Below, piece after piece: positions 48,200-59,910 of a DNA stretch of 64,000 nucleotides. Position 1 is the stretch's first letter. Each line of letters opens with the position of its first letter. Under the pieces are notes generated by a model. The model saw only the letters and a program-made list of their open reading frames with translations, ran no database searches and was not told where the DNA came from. Origin of the DNA: Brachybacterium avium (GTDB lineage Bacteria > Actinomycetota > Actinomycetes > Actinomycetales > Dermabacteraceae); contig NZ_CP022316.1 in NCBI RefSeq assembly GCF_002216795.1, positions 2,695,205-2,759,204 on the forward strand, given 5' to 3'. Position numbers and translations under genes: made by a program.

Positions 48200-48301
48200 G
48201 GGTTTCTCTCTTCCTGGTGAGATGTGCAGCTCTGCACAGGGTCTTGGGATCGTGGGGTGGTGGACGGGTACTGCGGTCTGGGGGTGCTGGGACGCGGGGC
48301 G

Positions 48302-50390
<2,089 letters not shown>

Positions 50391-50398
<8 letters not shown>

Positions 50399-51389
50399 GG
50401 TTCACCTCACTGGTGGGGTCGATGGCGTCGCGCAGGGCGTCGCCCACGAGGGCGACCCCGGTCAGCAGGGCGACGAGGAAGGACGCCGGGATCACGAACA
50501 GCCAGGGGCGGGACACGGCGGCGCCGGTGCCGTCCTGCAGCAGCGTGCCCAGGGAGACGTCCGGGGCCTGGATCCCGAGGCCGAAGAAGGACAGCGAGGT
50601 CTCCGCCAGGATCGCCATGGCGACGCCGAGGGCGCCGTCGATGATCAGCAGCGAGGCGACGTTGGGGATGATGTGGCGACGCAGGATGGTCGGGGTCCGC
50701 ACCCCCATGAACCGCGCCGCCTTGACGTACTCGCGCTCCTTCAGCGACTTCGTCTGGTTCTTCACGATCTGAGCCATGATCATCCAGCTGAACAGACCGA
50801 TCGCGATGACCAGCAGGCCCCAGGCGGGGAGGAATCCGAGCCACTGGAGGGCTGCGGGCAGGTTGCTGGGGTCGGCGATGGCGGGCGAGACGATCATCAG
50901 CACGTAGAAGACCGGCAGCACCAGCAGCAGGTTGATCAGCCAGTTGGTGAACATCTCGAACACGCCGCCGAGGTACCCGGCCAGCGATCCCATGATCGCC
51001 GCGATCAGCGTCGAGGTGGGGGCGGCGAGGAAGCCGATCAGCAGCGACTTGCGCAGCGCCGAGGTCATCGAGGCGTAGAGATCCACGCCGATCGCATCGG
51101 TGCCGAAGTAGTGCTGCGCGCTCGGCGGCGAGTTGAAGTTGAAGTTGTCCTGCTGGCCCTGCGCATAGATGTTGAACAGGTCGCCGAACAGGGCGAAGGC
51201 CACGATCACGACCACGATCACGCCGCCGATGTAGAAGTTCGGCTTGGTCTTGAGCCGACGCCACACCAGACGGCCGCGGGAGATCGGGCGATGCGGGGTG
51301 GCCCTCTTCTCCGTCATGGCGGCGGTGGGTTCGATGTCCTGGGCGAGATCGGCGCTGTGATCGGCAGGCTGCTGAGCATTCATCGACAT
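50391..51389 (-). CDS. ABC transporter permease (DppC type)
   Basis: This 332-residue inner-membrane protein has a cytoplasmic N-terminal tail of about 45 residues, a first helix (about 55-75), a periplasmic loop with HYFGTDAIGVDLYA, and five helices carrying the EAA loop (EYVKAARFMGVRT). The distinctive HxxGTDxxGxD motif marks the OppC/DppC family. It starts directly after the partner permease. Confidence 0.9.
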
Positions 51390-51390
51390 G

Positions 51391-52380
51391 TCAGACCCTC
51401 ACTCTCGGGTCGAGTGCCGCATAGAGCACTTCGGACAGGGTCGAGCTGAGCAGCAGCAGCACTGCGGTGAAGCAGACATTGCCGGCCAGCGCGTTGACGT
51501 CGGAGGTCTGCACGGCGACGATGCCGTACTTGCCCATGCCGTCCCACGAGAAGATGATCTCGAGGAAGGCCGAGCCGGCCACCAGGGTTCCGAAGCTGTA
51601 GGCGAAGTAGGTGGACATCGGGATCAGCGCCACCCGCACGCCGTGCTTGATCAGCGCATGGTTCCGGGTCGCGCCCTTGGCGCGGGCGGTGCGGATGAAG
51701 TCGCTGCCCAGCACGTCGAGCATCAGGGAGCGCTGGTAGCGGGAGTACCCGGCGGCTCCGAACAGCATCAGGGCGATCGTGGGCAGCAGCAGGTGCACGA
51801 ACCCGTCCCACACCTGCGGGAAGAATCCCTCGGTGCCCGCCGTGTAGGGACCGGTGAAGCGGATCGCCTGGACGCCGATCAGGTTGTTGAACTTGGTCGC
51901 CAGGATCATCAGGATCACGCCGCCGACGAAGGTCGGGGTCGAGATGAGGATGAACGAGAGGTAGGAGGTGATCTGGTCGGACGCCTTGTACTGGCGCACC
52001 GCGCCCCAGACTCCGAGGGTGACACCGAGGATCGCCGCCAGCAGGGAGCCCAGCAGCAGCAGGCGCAGGCTCAGACCGGCGCGGCTGAAGATCTCGTTGA
52101 CCACCCAGTCGCCGTTGAGGTCCTGGCCCAGCTTCTGGGAGAGCGGCTCGAAGATCACGCGCTCGATCCACCACCAGGTGCGCAGCAGGACCGGGTCCTT
52201 GTCGTTGACGCCGTAGGCGCTGAGGATGCCGTCGATCGACTCCTCCGGGATGGGGGGATTGAGCCCGAGGTACCGCCGACGGGGGAAGAAGAAGAGGCTG
52301 GCGGCGATGTAGGCGAAGACGGTCGCGACGACCGTCAGGATCAGGTAGTTGACGAACCGACGCAGGATGTACTTGGTCAT
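51391..52380 (-). CDS. ABC transporter permease (DppB type)
   Basis: The ATG at 52380 has AGGAG ten bases upstream; a longer in-frame start would add a Pro-rich stretch. The 329-residue protein has the N-terminal helix (about 10-32), an unusually large periplasmic loop of about 80 residues, then five helices with the EAA loop (DFIRTARAKGAT). It heads the operon, order B-C-DF-A. The 279-base divergent gap upstream separates it from moeZ; it is AT-richer than the rest and must hold both promoters, with no clear operator seen. Confidence 0.9.
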   Translation of the reverse strand: MTKYILRRFVNYLILTVVATVFAYIAASLFFFPRRRYLGLNPPIPEESIDGILSAYGVNDKDPVLLRTWWWIERVIFEPLSQKLGQDLNGDWVVNEIFSRAGLSLRLLLLGSLLAAILGVTLGVWGAVRQYKASDQITSYLSFILISTPTFVGGVILMILATKFNNLIGVQAIRFTGPYTAGTEGFFPQVWDGFVHLLLPTIALMLFGAAGYSRYQRSLMLDVLGSDFIRTARAKGATRNHALIKHGVRVALIPMSTYFAYSFGTLVAGSAFLEIIFSWDGMGKYGIVAVQTSDVNALAGNVCFTAVLLLLSSTLSEVLYAALDPRVRV

Positions 52381-52659
52381 GCAGGGACTCCTGGGGTGGA
52401 GTCCGGGACGATCCCACGGGAGGCCGGGCGGGCGCTGCAGCTGCGGCGCAGGCGCGTCCAGGCAGACGAACGTGATCGCATCGTCGGGAATCCTCACATT
52501 GTCGGTGCTCGATCCACAGCGATGCGGATCACAGAGCAGGTTTCTGAACTGTAGGGCACTCGGAGGCGCATCTTCGCGCCTGTCACGGCTCCATCACCGA
52601 ATTGTTATCCATCGGTAGCCTGTCGCCCCAGTGCGTGGCCGTGAGGGAGACTACATCAC

Positions 52660-53904
52660 ATGGTGGAAAGACATGGAGTTTTCGGTGCGACTGTGCTGCG
52701 TGGCTTGACAGGTCCCGACGGGCACGGGCCGACTGCGACCGGGCCCGATATCCGCGAGCGCGCCGCGGACCCGGCGCCCGCCTCCGCGACGGGCTCTCAG
52801 GAGCGTTATCTCCGCCAGATGCGCCTGCCCGAGCTGGGCGCCCTCGGTCAGCGCCGCCTGGCCGCCTCCCGGGTCGCCGTGATCGGGGCGGGCGGGCTCG
52901 GTGCACCGGTGCTCACCTATCTCGCCGCCGCCGGCATCGGGGAGATCACCCTGCTGGATCCGGACACCGTCGATGCCACGAACCTCCACCGCCAGGTGCT
53001 GTTCACCGGCGCGGACCTGGGACGGTCCAAGGCGGTGGCCGCCGCAGACCATCTGCATGCGCTGAACCCCGAGGTCACGGTGCGCGCCGTGGTCGAGGTG
53101 GTCACCCACGAGAACGCGCTCGAACTGCTCGCCGGGCACCATCTGGTGCTCGACGGCACCGACAACTTCCCGACCCGCTATCTGGCCTCCGATGCCTGCG
53201 AGCTGCTGGACATCCCTCTGGTGTGGGGCTCCATCCTCGGCTTCGCCGGGCAGGTGAGCGTGTTCTGGGGAGCCGGCGGGCGCGGGGTGACCTACCGCGA
53301 TGTGCATCCGGTGCCGCCGCGCCCCGGTGAGGTGCCCAGCTGCTCCGAGGCCGGGGTGCTGGGGATGCTGTGCGGAGTGATCGGCTCCAGCATGGCCATG
53401 GAAGCGGTCAAGGTGCTGGCGGGCCTGGGGGACGTGCTCTTCGGTCGGCTCGCCCTCTACGACGCGCTGCGCGCCCGCTGGGACGAGCTGCCGCTGGCGC
53501 GGGACCCCCATCGCCTCCCGGTCGAGGCGATCGAGGACGTGATGGCCACCTGCGGGCTGCCCGGACCGACCGGTCCGGCCCTGGACGAGGTGACCGTCTC
53601 CGAGCTGCCCTCGCTGCTGGAGGACGGGGTGCGGGTGATCGACATCCGCGAGGAGCATGAACTGTCCGCAGGCATGATCCGCGGCGCGGAGCACCTGCCG
53701 ATGGGGGCCGTGCTCGCACTGGCCGGGTCCGCCCCGCCGGCGGATCCCGGCCGCGCTCTGGAGGGTGCCGTGCTGTACTGCGCGGCCGGCTCCCGGTCGG
53801 GGAGCGTCCAGCGCAGCCTCGCCGCGCAGGGGATCCGGGTGCGCTCGCTGCGCGGCGGCTTCGGCGCCGTGGAGGGCACGGAGCTCGCGGCGCCGCCGCG
53901 CTGA
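52660..53904 (+). CDS. moeZ: Molybdopterin-synthase adenylyltransferase with rhodanese domain (MoeZ/MoeB)
   Basis: MoeZ adenylates and sulfurates the C-terminal Gly of MoaD-type carrier proteins. The 414-residue protein has a 45-residue low-complexity lead, then the E1-like domain (ERYLRQMRLPELG; nucleotide loop VIGAGGLGAPVL; LLDPDTVDATNLHRQVLF; LVLDGTDNFPTRYL) to about residue 290. The rhodanese domain follows, with its active Cys in YCAAGSRSG near residue 380. The Cys-x-x-Cys zinc pairs of E. coli MoeB are not obvious. It converges with moaD and moaA. Confidence 0.9.
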   Translation: MVERHGVFGATVLRGLTGPDGHGPTATGPDIRERAADPAPASATGSQERYLRQMRLPELGALGQRRLAASRVAVIGAGGLGAPVLTYLAAAGIGEITLLDPDTVDATNLHRQVLFTGADLGRSKAVAAADHLHALNPEVTVRAVVEVVTHENALELLAGHHLVLDGTDNFPTRYLASDACELLDIPLVWGSILGFAGQVSVFWGAGGRGVTYRDVHPVPPRPGEVPSCSEAGVLGMLCGVIGSSMAMEAVKVLAGLGDVLFGRLALYDALRARWDELPLARDPHRLPVEAIEDVMATCGLPGPTGPALDEVTVSELPSLLEDGVRVIDIREEHELSAGMIRGAEHLPMGAVLALAGSAPPADPGRALEGAVLYCAAGSRSGSVQRSLAAQGIRVRSLRGGFGAVEGTELAAPPR

Positions 53905-53932
53905 GCGTCGTCGGCGGCAGCAGCGGGGAGGC

Positions 53933-54238
53933 TCAGCCGCCCGCGAAGGGCGGCAGCACATCCAAGCGGTCGCCGTCTGCGAGGCTCTGCTCGCGGTCGG
54001 TGCAGGCCACCGCGTTGAGCAGGAAGCTCGAGCGGTCGATCACCCGCGCCGCCGCGGCGGAGGCATCCACCTGCAGCGCTTCGATCGCCTCCCCGAGCGT
54101 GCTCGCCTGCAGCGAGACCGCATCGGCCCCGAATTCGGCCGCGGCTCCCGCGAACAGGCGCACGGAGATGCGCGGTGCGGCGGTGCCGGGGTCGGTCGCG
54201 GGGACCGTCCCGGTGGTCGTCGGATCGATGCTGGTCAT
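53933..54238 (-). CDS. moaD: Molybdopterin synthase sulfur-carrier subunit MoaD
   Basis: The 101-residue protein starts at 54238; after a Thr-rich lead of about 20 residues it has the ubiquitin-like fold (ISVRLFAGAAAEFGAD) and ends in the required FAGG. The C-terminal Gly carries the thiocarboxylate used by MoaE. It follows moaA by 11 bases on the same strand, while moaE is 3.6 kb away on the other strand. Confidence 0.88.
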   Translation of the reverse strand: MTSIDPTTTGTVPATDPGTAAPRISVRLFAGAAAEFGADAVSLQASTLGEAIEALQVDASAAAARVIDRSSFLLNAVACTDREQSLADGDRLDVLPPFAGG

Positions 54239-54249
54239 CTCTCTCCCTC

Positions 54250-55350
54250 TCAGCCGCCGATCGCGCTCATGGGGCGCTCCGGCTGTACGAAGTCCTCGCG
54301 GTCCATGCCGTGGCCGGCCTTCTTCCCCCACTGGGCCGCGCGCCAGATCTCGGCGATCGCCTCGTCATCGCCGCCCGAGCGCAGCGCGCCGAGCAGGTCC
54401 GTCTCCTCGCGGGAGAACAGGCAGGTGCGCACGCGGCCCTCGGCCGTGAGTCGGGTGCGGCGGCAGTCGGCGCAGAACGGACGGGTCACCGACGCGATGA
54501 TCCCGACCCGCCCGCGGTGGCGCCCGCCGGCACGGTCGGCCACCTCGAACAGCTCCGCGGGCGCGCCGTTGCGGGCCTCGGCGACGGGGGAGAGGGTGAA
54601 GCGGTCGGCGAGCATCGAGTGGACGTCCCCGGCGGTGATCATCGCGCCGCGATCCCAGATGTGGTCCGCATCCAGCGGCATCTGCTCGATCACTCGCAGC
54701 TGGAGCTCACGCTCCAGGCACCAGTCCAGCAGGTCCGGCAGCTCATGGTCATTGACCCCGGGCAGCAGCACGGCGTTGATCTTGATCGGTGACAGCCCGG
54801 CCTCGCGCGCGCCGTCGATGCCCGCCAGCACCCGGTGCAGCAGGGGACGTCGGCTGAGACGCTCGAAGGTCTCCGAGACCACCGAATCCAGCGAGACGTT
54901 GATCCGGTCCAGGCCCGCAGCGCGCAGCGTTGCGGCGCGGTGGTCGAGACCGATCGCGTTCGTGGTCAAAGAGATGTCCGGGCGCTGCTCGAGCGCTGCG
55001 ACCCCGGCGATGATCTCCTCGAGGTCGGGGCGGGTCAGCGGCTCGCCGCCGGTGAACCGGACCTGCTCGATGCCCAGATGCTCCACGCCGATGCGCACCA
55101 GGCGCACCACCTCGTCCACGCTCAGCAGCTGATCCTTCTTCAGGAACGTCATCCCCGAGGCGGGCATGCAGTAGGTGCAGCGCAGGTTGCAGAAATCGGT
55201 CAGCGAGAGCCGCAGGTCGGTCGCCTCCCGGCCGAAGCGATCCGCGAGGGCAGGGGTGTCGGGACGATCGGAGGTGTCCGGGAGGGACGCGGCCGTCTCG
55301 TCGGTCCTGCGCGGCGTCGGCATCCCCAGCGAGATGCGGCGCGAAGCCAT
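54250..55350 (-). CDS. moaA: GTP 3',8-cyclase MoaA
   Basis: MoaA, a radical SAM enzyme, makes the first intermediate of molybdopterin from GTP. In the 366-residue protein the N-terminal cluster ligands are Cys54, Cys58 and Cys61 (CNLRCTYC). The C-terminal cluster is CADCRRTRL followed by a third Cys in RTCLF. The protein ends in Gly-Gly, needed for activity in this family. The ATG at 55350 is chosen; an upstream in-frame ATG at 55404 is also possible. It shares a transcript with moaD. Confidence 0.94.
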   Translation of the reverse strand: MASRRISLGMPTPRRTDETAASLPDTSDRPDTPALADRFGREATDLRLSLTDFCNLRCTYCMPASGMTFLKKDQLLSVDEVVRLVRIGVEHLGIEQVRFTGGEPLTRPDLEEIIAGVAALEQRPDISLTTNAIGLDHRAATLRAAGLDRINVSLDSVVSETFERLSRRPLLHRVLAGIDGAREAGLSPIKINAVLLPGVNDHELPDLLDWCLERELQLRVIEQMPLDADHIWDRGAMITAGDVHSMLADRFTLSPVAEARNGAPAELFEVADRAGGRHRGRVGIIASVTRPFCADCRRTRLTAEGRVRTCLFSREETDLLGALRSGGDDEAIAEIWRAAQWGKKAGHGMDREDFVQPERPMSAIGG

Positions 55351-55565
55351 CTGCTCACCTGCTTCCGGTGTGGCCCGGCCGGGGCCGGGGTGGGTATCCA
55401 GCATACGGGGGAGAGCTGCTCGGTGGTGGGGACCGAGGACCCGCTCCGGCGCCCCGGACCGTCAGCACCGCCGGGCGGACGGGGCACGCCATACTGGGAG
55501 GGCGCCGACGGGAGCATCACCCGTGGCGCGGATCAGCCCAGCCCGGCGACAGGAAAGAGCATGCG

Positions 55566-56824
55566 ATGTCGGAGGACCAGCGGATCCCCCTGGCGGACCA
55601 CGTGGCGGACGCCGTCGCCCTGCTGGGGGCCGTGCGGGGGACCGAGGTGCTCCCGCTCGGGGGAGCGCGGTCGGGCGCATCGCCCTGGTCGAGCTGCGCT
55701 CCCGCGTCGACGTCCCCGGCCATGACAACTCGCAGATGGACGGCTTCGCGCTGGCCGCCGCCGACCTGGCCGCCGCCGGCGAGGGCGTGACCCTGCCGCT
55801 GGGACCGATGATCGCCGCCGGCGATGCCCCCGGCACCCTGGAGCCCGGCACCGCGCGCCCGATCATGACCGGCGCGCCGATCCCCGACGGCGCCGATCTG
55901 GTGATCCCCGTCGAGGAGAGCGCCCGGGGCCGGTTCACACCCGCGGCCGCGGCGGACACCGCCGTCACCCTCGTCCCCACCTCTGCCGAGCCCGGCCGCT
56001 TCGTGCGCGCCCGCGGCTCGGACACCCGTCGCGGTGACACCGTGCTCCGCGAGGGACGTCTGCTCACCCCGCCGCGGATCGCCCACCTCGCCGCCTGCGG
56101 GGTCCGCGACCTTCAGGTGCGGGCGCCGGTGCGCACGATCGTGCTGTCCACCGGCTCCGAGGTCCGCTCCGCCGGGGGCGGTGCTCCCGGCCCCGGGGCC
56201 CTGTTCGACGCCAACGGCCCGGGGCTCACCGCGGCCCTCGCCGAAGCCGGCGCAGAGGTGGTGCACACCGGCGCCGTGCCCGATGATGCGGCGACGCTGC
56301 TGGAGCACCTGCGCGCGCAGGTCCTCAGCCACGACGCCGACCTCGTGGTCACCAGCGGCGGAGTGAGCATGGGGGCGGTCGAGGTGGTCCGCCACGCGGC
56401 CGGGCACGACGGGGTCGCTCTCGCCTTCCCGACGGTCGCGATGCAGCCCGGCGGCCCTCAGGGCATCGGCACCCTCGAGGTCGAGGGCCGCCGTGTCCCC
56501 TGGCTGGCCTTCCCCGGGAACCCCGTCTCCGCGCTGCTCAGCTGCGAGCTGATCGCCCGGCCCGCCCTCGGTGCCCCGGCCCGTCGGCGGCTGCGCCTGC
56601 CGATCCGGCTCGCGGCCGAGGAGCCCTCACCGCCGGGCCTGGACCAGTACCGTCGAGCCCGGGTGCTCCCGTCGGGGCAGGTACGACTGGTGGGCGGCGC
56701 CTCCTCGCACCTGCTCGGCGGATATGCCACCGCCGACGCCCTGGTCCTGGTGCCGCGGGGCACCGCCGTCGTCCGTGACGGCGACGAGCTCGAGACCCTG
56801 CTGATCCCTGGAGGAGACTCATGA
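55566..56824 (+). CDS. moeA: Molybdopterin molybdotransferase MoeA, apparent single-base loss
   Basis: The ATG at 55566 starts MSEDQRIPLADHVADAVALLGA. The frame breaks in the five-G run 55659-55663; one extra G lets GTEVLPLGGS continue into AVGRIALVELRSRV and DVPGHDNSQMDGFAL, the MoeA signature. Later motifs are all present: TGAPIPDGADLVIPVEE, LSTGSEV, TSGGVSMGAVEVV and FPGNPVSALLSCE. The repaired protein has 419 residues. It is closer to canonical MoeA than the copy at 44.5 kb, and its stop overlaps the moaC start (ATGA). Confidence 0.88.
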
Positions 56825-57342
56825 ACGATCTGTCCCACGTGCGGGCCGACGGCTCCGCCCACATGGTCGACGTGACCGAGAAGGCGCTCACCTCCCGCGA
56901 GGCGAGCGCCCGTGCGGTGCTGCGCACCCGGCCCGACGTCGTCGGCCGCATCGCCAGCGGCGACCTGCCCAAGGGCGAGGCCCTGGCCACCGCCCGGATC
57001 GCGGGCATCATGGGGGCCAAGCGCACCCCTGAGCTGATCCCGCTGTGCCATCCGCTGCCGCTGTCCGGCGTCGAACTGGATCTGCTGCCCCGCGAGGACC
57101 GCGTGGAGATCACCGCGCGGGTGCGCACCAAAGGCGTCACCGGTGTCGAGATGGAAGCACTGACCGCCGCGACCGTCGCCGCACTGACCGTGTACGACAT
57201 GATCAAAGCGGTCGATCACCTCGCGACCATCGAGGGCGTGCAGGTGCTGACGAAGTCCGGCGGCCGCAGCGGGGACTGGACCCGCGCCAGCGCCCAGGCG
57301 CATACGCCGGCCCCGGCGGGAGCCGGAGAGGAGCGAGGATGA
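56821..57342 (+). CDS. moaC: Cyclic pyranopterin monophosphate synthase MoaC
   Basis: MoaC turns the MoaA product into cyclic pyranopterin monophosphate. The 173-residue protein has HMVDVTEKALTSREA, KGEALATARIAGIMGAK with the conserved Lys, ELIPLCHPL and VEMEALTAATVAALTVYDM, all diagnostic. Length is normal. It overlaps moeA upstream and mogA downstream by four bases each. Confidence 0.95.
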   Translation: MNDLSHVRADGSAHMVDVTEKALTSREASARAVLRTRPDVVGRIASGDLPKGEALATARIAGIMGAKRTPELIPLCHPLPLSGVELDLLPREDRVEITARVRTKGVTGVEMEALTAATVAALTVYDMIKAVDHLATIEGVQVLTKSGGRSGDWTRASAQAHTPAPAGAGEERG

Positions 57343-57887
57343 AGCACGTCCCGGCCCGACGCACCGACGCCGACTGCACCGTGCGCGAGGACCCGGCGGA
57401 GATCCCCGCTCTGCGCGGCACCGCCAGGGTCATCATCGCCTCCACCCGCGCCGCCGACGGCAGCTATGAGGACCGCACCGGACCTCGCCTGGTGCAGTGG
57501 CTGCAGGCGCGCGGCCTCGACGCCGTCGACAAGCGGGTGGTCAGCGACGGCCCGGAGGTCGGGCAGGCGCTCGCCGTCGCGCTCGGGGAGGGCATCGACA
57601 TCGTGGTCACCTCCGGAGGCACCGGCATCAGCCCCACCGACGTCACCCCCGAGCAGACCGCGCCGCTGATCGACCGGGAGATGCCCGGGATCCTGGAGGC
57701 GGTGCGTCGCCGCGGGGCCGAGAAGATCGCGACCGCCCTGCTCAGCCGTGGACTCGCCGGGATGGCAGGGCGCAGCTTCGTGGTCAACCTGCCCGGCTCC
57801 CGCGGCGGGGTGGAGGACGGCATCGCCGTGCTCGACCCGATCCTCGACCATCTGCTGGAACAGCGCGACGGAGGAGACCACGCATGA
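57339..57887 (+). CDS. mogA: Molybdopterin adenylyltransferase (MogA/MoaB)
   Basis: This 182-residue protein activates molybdopterin with ATP before metal insertion. After an N-terminal lead of about 30 residues it shows the family fold: IIASTRAADGSYEDRTGP, the TSGGTGISPTDVTPEQT loop and NLPGSRGGVEDGI. The ATG at 57339 overlaps the moaC stop, and its stop overlaps the moaE start. Confidence 0.92.
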   Translation: MKHVPARRTDADCTVREDPAEIPALRGTARVIIASTRAADGSYEDRTGPRLVQWLQARGLDAVDKRVVSDGPEVGQALAVALGEGIDIVVTSGGTGISPTDVTPEQTAPLIDREMPGILEAVRRRGAEKIATALLSRGLAGMAGRSFVVNLPGSRGGVEDGIAVLDPILDHLLEQRDGGDHA

Positions 57888-58447
57888 CGAGCAACAGAAC
57901 AACCGCCGCCGGAGCGGGCAGCGGCGAGCGGGTGCAGCTCGACCCGACCCGCGGCGCCACCCCCTTCGGGTCCGGTGGCGAGGACCTGCGCATCGCGGGG
58001 GACCCCACGATGGGCGATGCCGCCGAACGCACCCGGTGCGGCGAGATCAGTGAGGAGCCGCTGGCTGTGGACCGGATGATCTCCGCGGTCACCGATCCTC
58101 GCTGCGGCGCGGTGGTCACCTTCGACGGCGTGGTGCGCGATCACGACGGCGGGCGCGGGGTGGATCGGCTGGAGTACTCCGCGCACCCCAGTGCGGGGAC
58201 GGTCATCGCCGAGGTCGCCCGCGAGATCGCCGCACGCTATCCGGACACCCTGGTCGCCGTCGCCCACCGCCACGGCCCCCTCGTGATCGGGGACTCGGCC
58301 CTGGTGTGCGCCGTCGCCGCGCCGCACCGCAAGCAGGCCTTCGCCGCCTGCGACGACCTGGTCGACACCGTCAAGCAGCGGGTGCCGATCTGGAAGCATC
58401 AGATCTTCGACGACGGTGCGGCCGAATGGGTGGGGGCGCTGGGCTGA
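57884..58447 (+). CDS. moaE: Molybdopterin synthase catalytic subunit MoaE
   Basis: MoaE transfers sulfur from MoaD to form the dithiolene of molybdopterin. The 187-residue protein has an N-terminal extension of about 50 residues, then VVTFDGVVRDHDGGRGVDRLEYSAH, VAHRHGPLVIGDSALVCAVAAPHR and the C-terminal VPIWKHQ with the conserved Lys. It overlaps mogA and the following phosphoesterase gene. Confidence 0.93.
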   Translation: MTSNRTTAAGAGSGERVQLDPTRGATPFGSGGEDLRIAGDPTMGDAAERTRCGEISEEPLAVDRMISAVTDPRCGAVVTFDGVVRDHDGGRGVDRLEYSAHPSAGTVIAEVAREIAARYPDTLVAVAHRHGPLVIGDSALVCAVAAPHRKQAFAACDDLVDTVKQRVPIWKHQIFDDGAAEWVGALG

Positions 58448-59301
58448 TGCGCATCCTCCACCTGAGCGACACCCACCTCTACGGCGACCCCGCCGCCCGC
58501 CACTACGGACGCATCGACACGGAGGCCGCCCTGCGCGGCCTGCTGGAGAGGCTCGAGGGGCTGGGCGATATCGACGCCGTGGTCCACACCGGGGATGCCT
58601 CCGAGGACGGCACCGCCGAGAGCTACCACCGGCTGCACGAGATCCTCGATCCCTTCGCGGCCTCGGTCCAGGCGCCGCTCGCGGTGGCGATGGGCAATCA
58701 CGACGTCTCCGTCGTCTATGGGGAGAGCGTCACCCCCGGCCAGCGGGTGGCCGAACGGCAGGATCGCGTGGTGCCGCTGCCGGGAGGGGGGCGGCTGGTG
58801 CTGCTGGACTCCAGCGTCCCCGGTGCCGGGTACGGGCATCTCGAGGCGGCCCAGCTGCACTGGCTGGCCACCGTGCTGGCCGAGCCTGCGCCGGCCGGGA
58901 CGGTGCTCGCGCTCCATCACCCGCCGCTGGTCGCCGCGACGGCGCTGCTGCGTGCTCTGGACCTCGACGACCTGGCGGAGCTGGGCGCGGTCCTGGAGGG
59001 CTCGGACGTGCGGATCGTGCTGGCCGGTCATTACCATCATGCGATGACCGGGTCGATCGCCGGGATCCCGGTCCACGTCGCCCCCGGTGTCACCAATGTT
59101 GTCGACCCTTTCGCTGCCGGCGGCCATGAGCAGGCGCTGGCGCTGTCCGGAGCGAGCCTGATCGAGCTGGGGCAGGGGCTCCCGCAGGTGATCAGCGCGG
59201 TGCATCCGAACCGGGGCGACGCGCTCGAGGACGTGGAACGGCCGGTGTACCGCTTGAGCCCCGAGGAGGTCGCGCGGATCGTGGCGGCCGCGGGTCGGTG
59301 A
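58447..59301 (+). CDS. Calcineurin-like metallophosphoesterase (CpdA/Icc type)
   Basis: The 284-residue protein has the metal ligands of this superfamily in order: LHLSDTHLYG, VVHTGDASEDG, AMGNHDVS, LALHHPPL and VLAGHYHHA. The layout fits 3',5'-cyclic-nucleotide phosphodiesterases of the CpdA group, but substrate cannot be fixed. It is translationally coupled to moaE, an odd partner for a cofactor operon, and ends before a hairpin. Confidence 0.85.
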   Translation: MRILHLSDTHLYGDPAARHYGRIDTEAALRGLLERLEGLGDIDAVVHTGDASEDGTAESYHRLHEILDPFAASVQAPLAVAMGNHDVSVVYGESVTPGQRVAERQDRVVPLPGGGRLVLLDSSVPGAGYGHLEAAQLHWLATVLAEPAPAGTVLALHHPPLVAATALLRALDLDDLAELGAVLEGSDVRIVLAGHYHHAMTGSIAGIPVHVAPGVTNVVDPFAAGGHEQALALSGASLIELGQGLPQVISAVHPNRGDALEDVERPVYRLSPEEVARIVAAAGR

Positions 59302-59360
59302 CCGGAGGGCCGCCCTCGCAGCACGATCGGCGGTCGGCACCCGGTGGAACCGGACAGACG

Positions 59361-59393
59361 GAAGCCCCTGCAGAGGCGGTCTGCAAGGGCTTC
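59361..59393. terminator. Hairpin between phosphoesterase and 57-residue gene
   Basis: GAAGCCC-CTGCAGA pairs with TCTGCA-AGGGCTTC (59361-59374 with 59380-59393, one mismatch) over five bases. It separates convergent genes. Confidence 0.8.
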
Positions 59394-59410
59394 GACGAGG
59401 GGGGCGGTGG

Positions 59411-59584
59411 TCAGCGACCCATGCCGATGGAGCTGATCCCCTGGCTCGAGCGAGCCTTGGCCAGTGCGGCGTAGTCCGCGCCGAGGCGGCTTCCACCGAC
59501 CAGGCGCTGGCGCTCGATGTCCTGGCCCTGCATACGGTCGGAGAGGCGCTCCAGAGCGGAGCTGAGGTTGCGGAGGAAGGTCAT
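59411..59584 (-). CDS. 57-residue protein of unknown function
   Basis: A short frame from the ATG at 59584 encodes a basic, amphipathic helical protein (MTFLRNLSSALERLSDRMQG, then GGSRLGADYAALAKARSSQG, ending SSIGMGR). AAAGGG lies 12 bases before the start. It has no Cys, no membrane span and no known motif. Support comes from its codon bias, a hairpin just past its stop and a 465-base upstream region shared with groES. It may be a small stress or regulatory protein; that is only position-based. Confidence 0.6.
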   Translation of the reverse strand: MTFLRNLSSALERLSDRMQGQDIERQRLVGGSRLGADYAALAKARSSQGISSIGMGR

Positions 59585-59861
59585 GATCGATGCCCTTTCG
59601 GTGAGTGGCGAGGTGATCGCCCGGGCTTCTGGATCGCAGGCGCCCCGGCGGAATCGATGACTCCTTTTTATCGCTTGGACAAGGGGAAGTCACGGGTTCT
59701 CGTCGCCCAAGTCGGCGAGTTCACAAAAAGCATGTGACCTGGTGCTCGTCCGCTCCCCGTTGTGGTGGTGAAGGCGGCCCGGGCAGTTGCGGCGGATTCG
59801 CGTGCAGGCGTGTCGGATCCAGGGTCGGTGTCCTCCTGTGCGTCTCGCTCGCGACCAGCTT
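59585..59861. other. AT-richer intergenic region before the groE operators
   Basis: No gene is seen. On the minus strand GATAAAAAGG (about 59663-59672) may be a -10 region of the 57-residue gene. Two runs of four or more A/T near 59665 and 59725 stand out in the high-GC window. Nothing else is recognised. Confidence 0.5.
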
Positions 59862-59888
59862 TTAGCACTCGCCTTGCATGAGTGCCAG
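59862..59888. promoter_or_regulatory. CIRCE element 1 (HrcA operator) of groES-groEL
   Basis: TTAGCACTC (59862-59870), nine bases, GAGTGCCAG (59880-59888). The left arm is identical to the canonical CIRCE, the right arm has two to three changes. HrcA bound here represses the chaperonin operon at normal temperature. Confidence 0.92.
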
Positions 59889-59903
59889 CGAAGGTTCTAC
59901 AGT
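59874..59903 (+). promoter_or_regulatory. Probable groE promoter
   Basis: TTGCAT (59874-59879) and TACAGT (59898-59903), 18 bases apart, form a plausible vegetative promoter that overlaps CIRCE 1 and precedes CIRCE 2. Repressor at either site would block it. The transcription start is not shown. Confidence 0.5.
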
Positions 59904-59910
59904 TGCGCCG

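Noticed and set aside
53900-53937. GCTGAGC/GCTCAGC stem between moeZ and moaD as a terminator
   Set aside because: Only seven base pairs with a 24-base loop and overlap with the moeZ stop codon; too weak to list as a feature.
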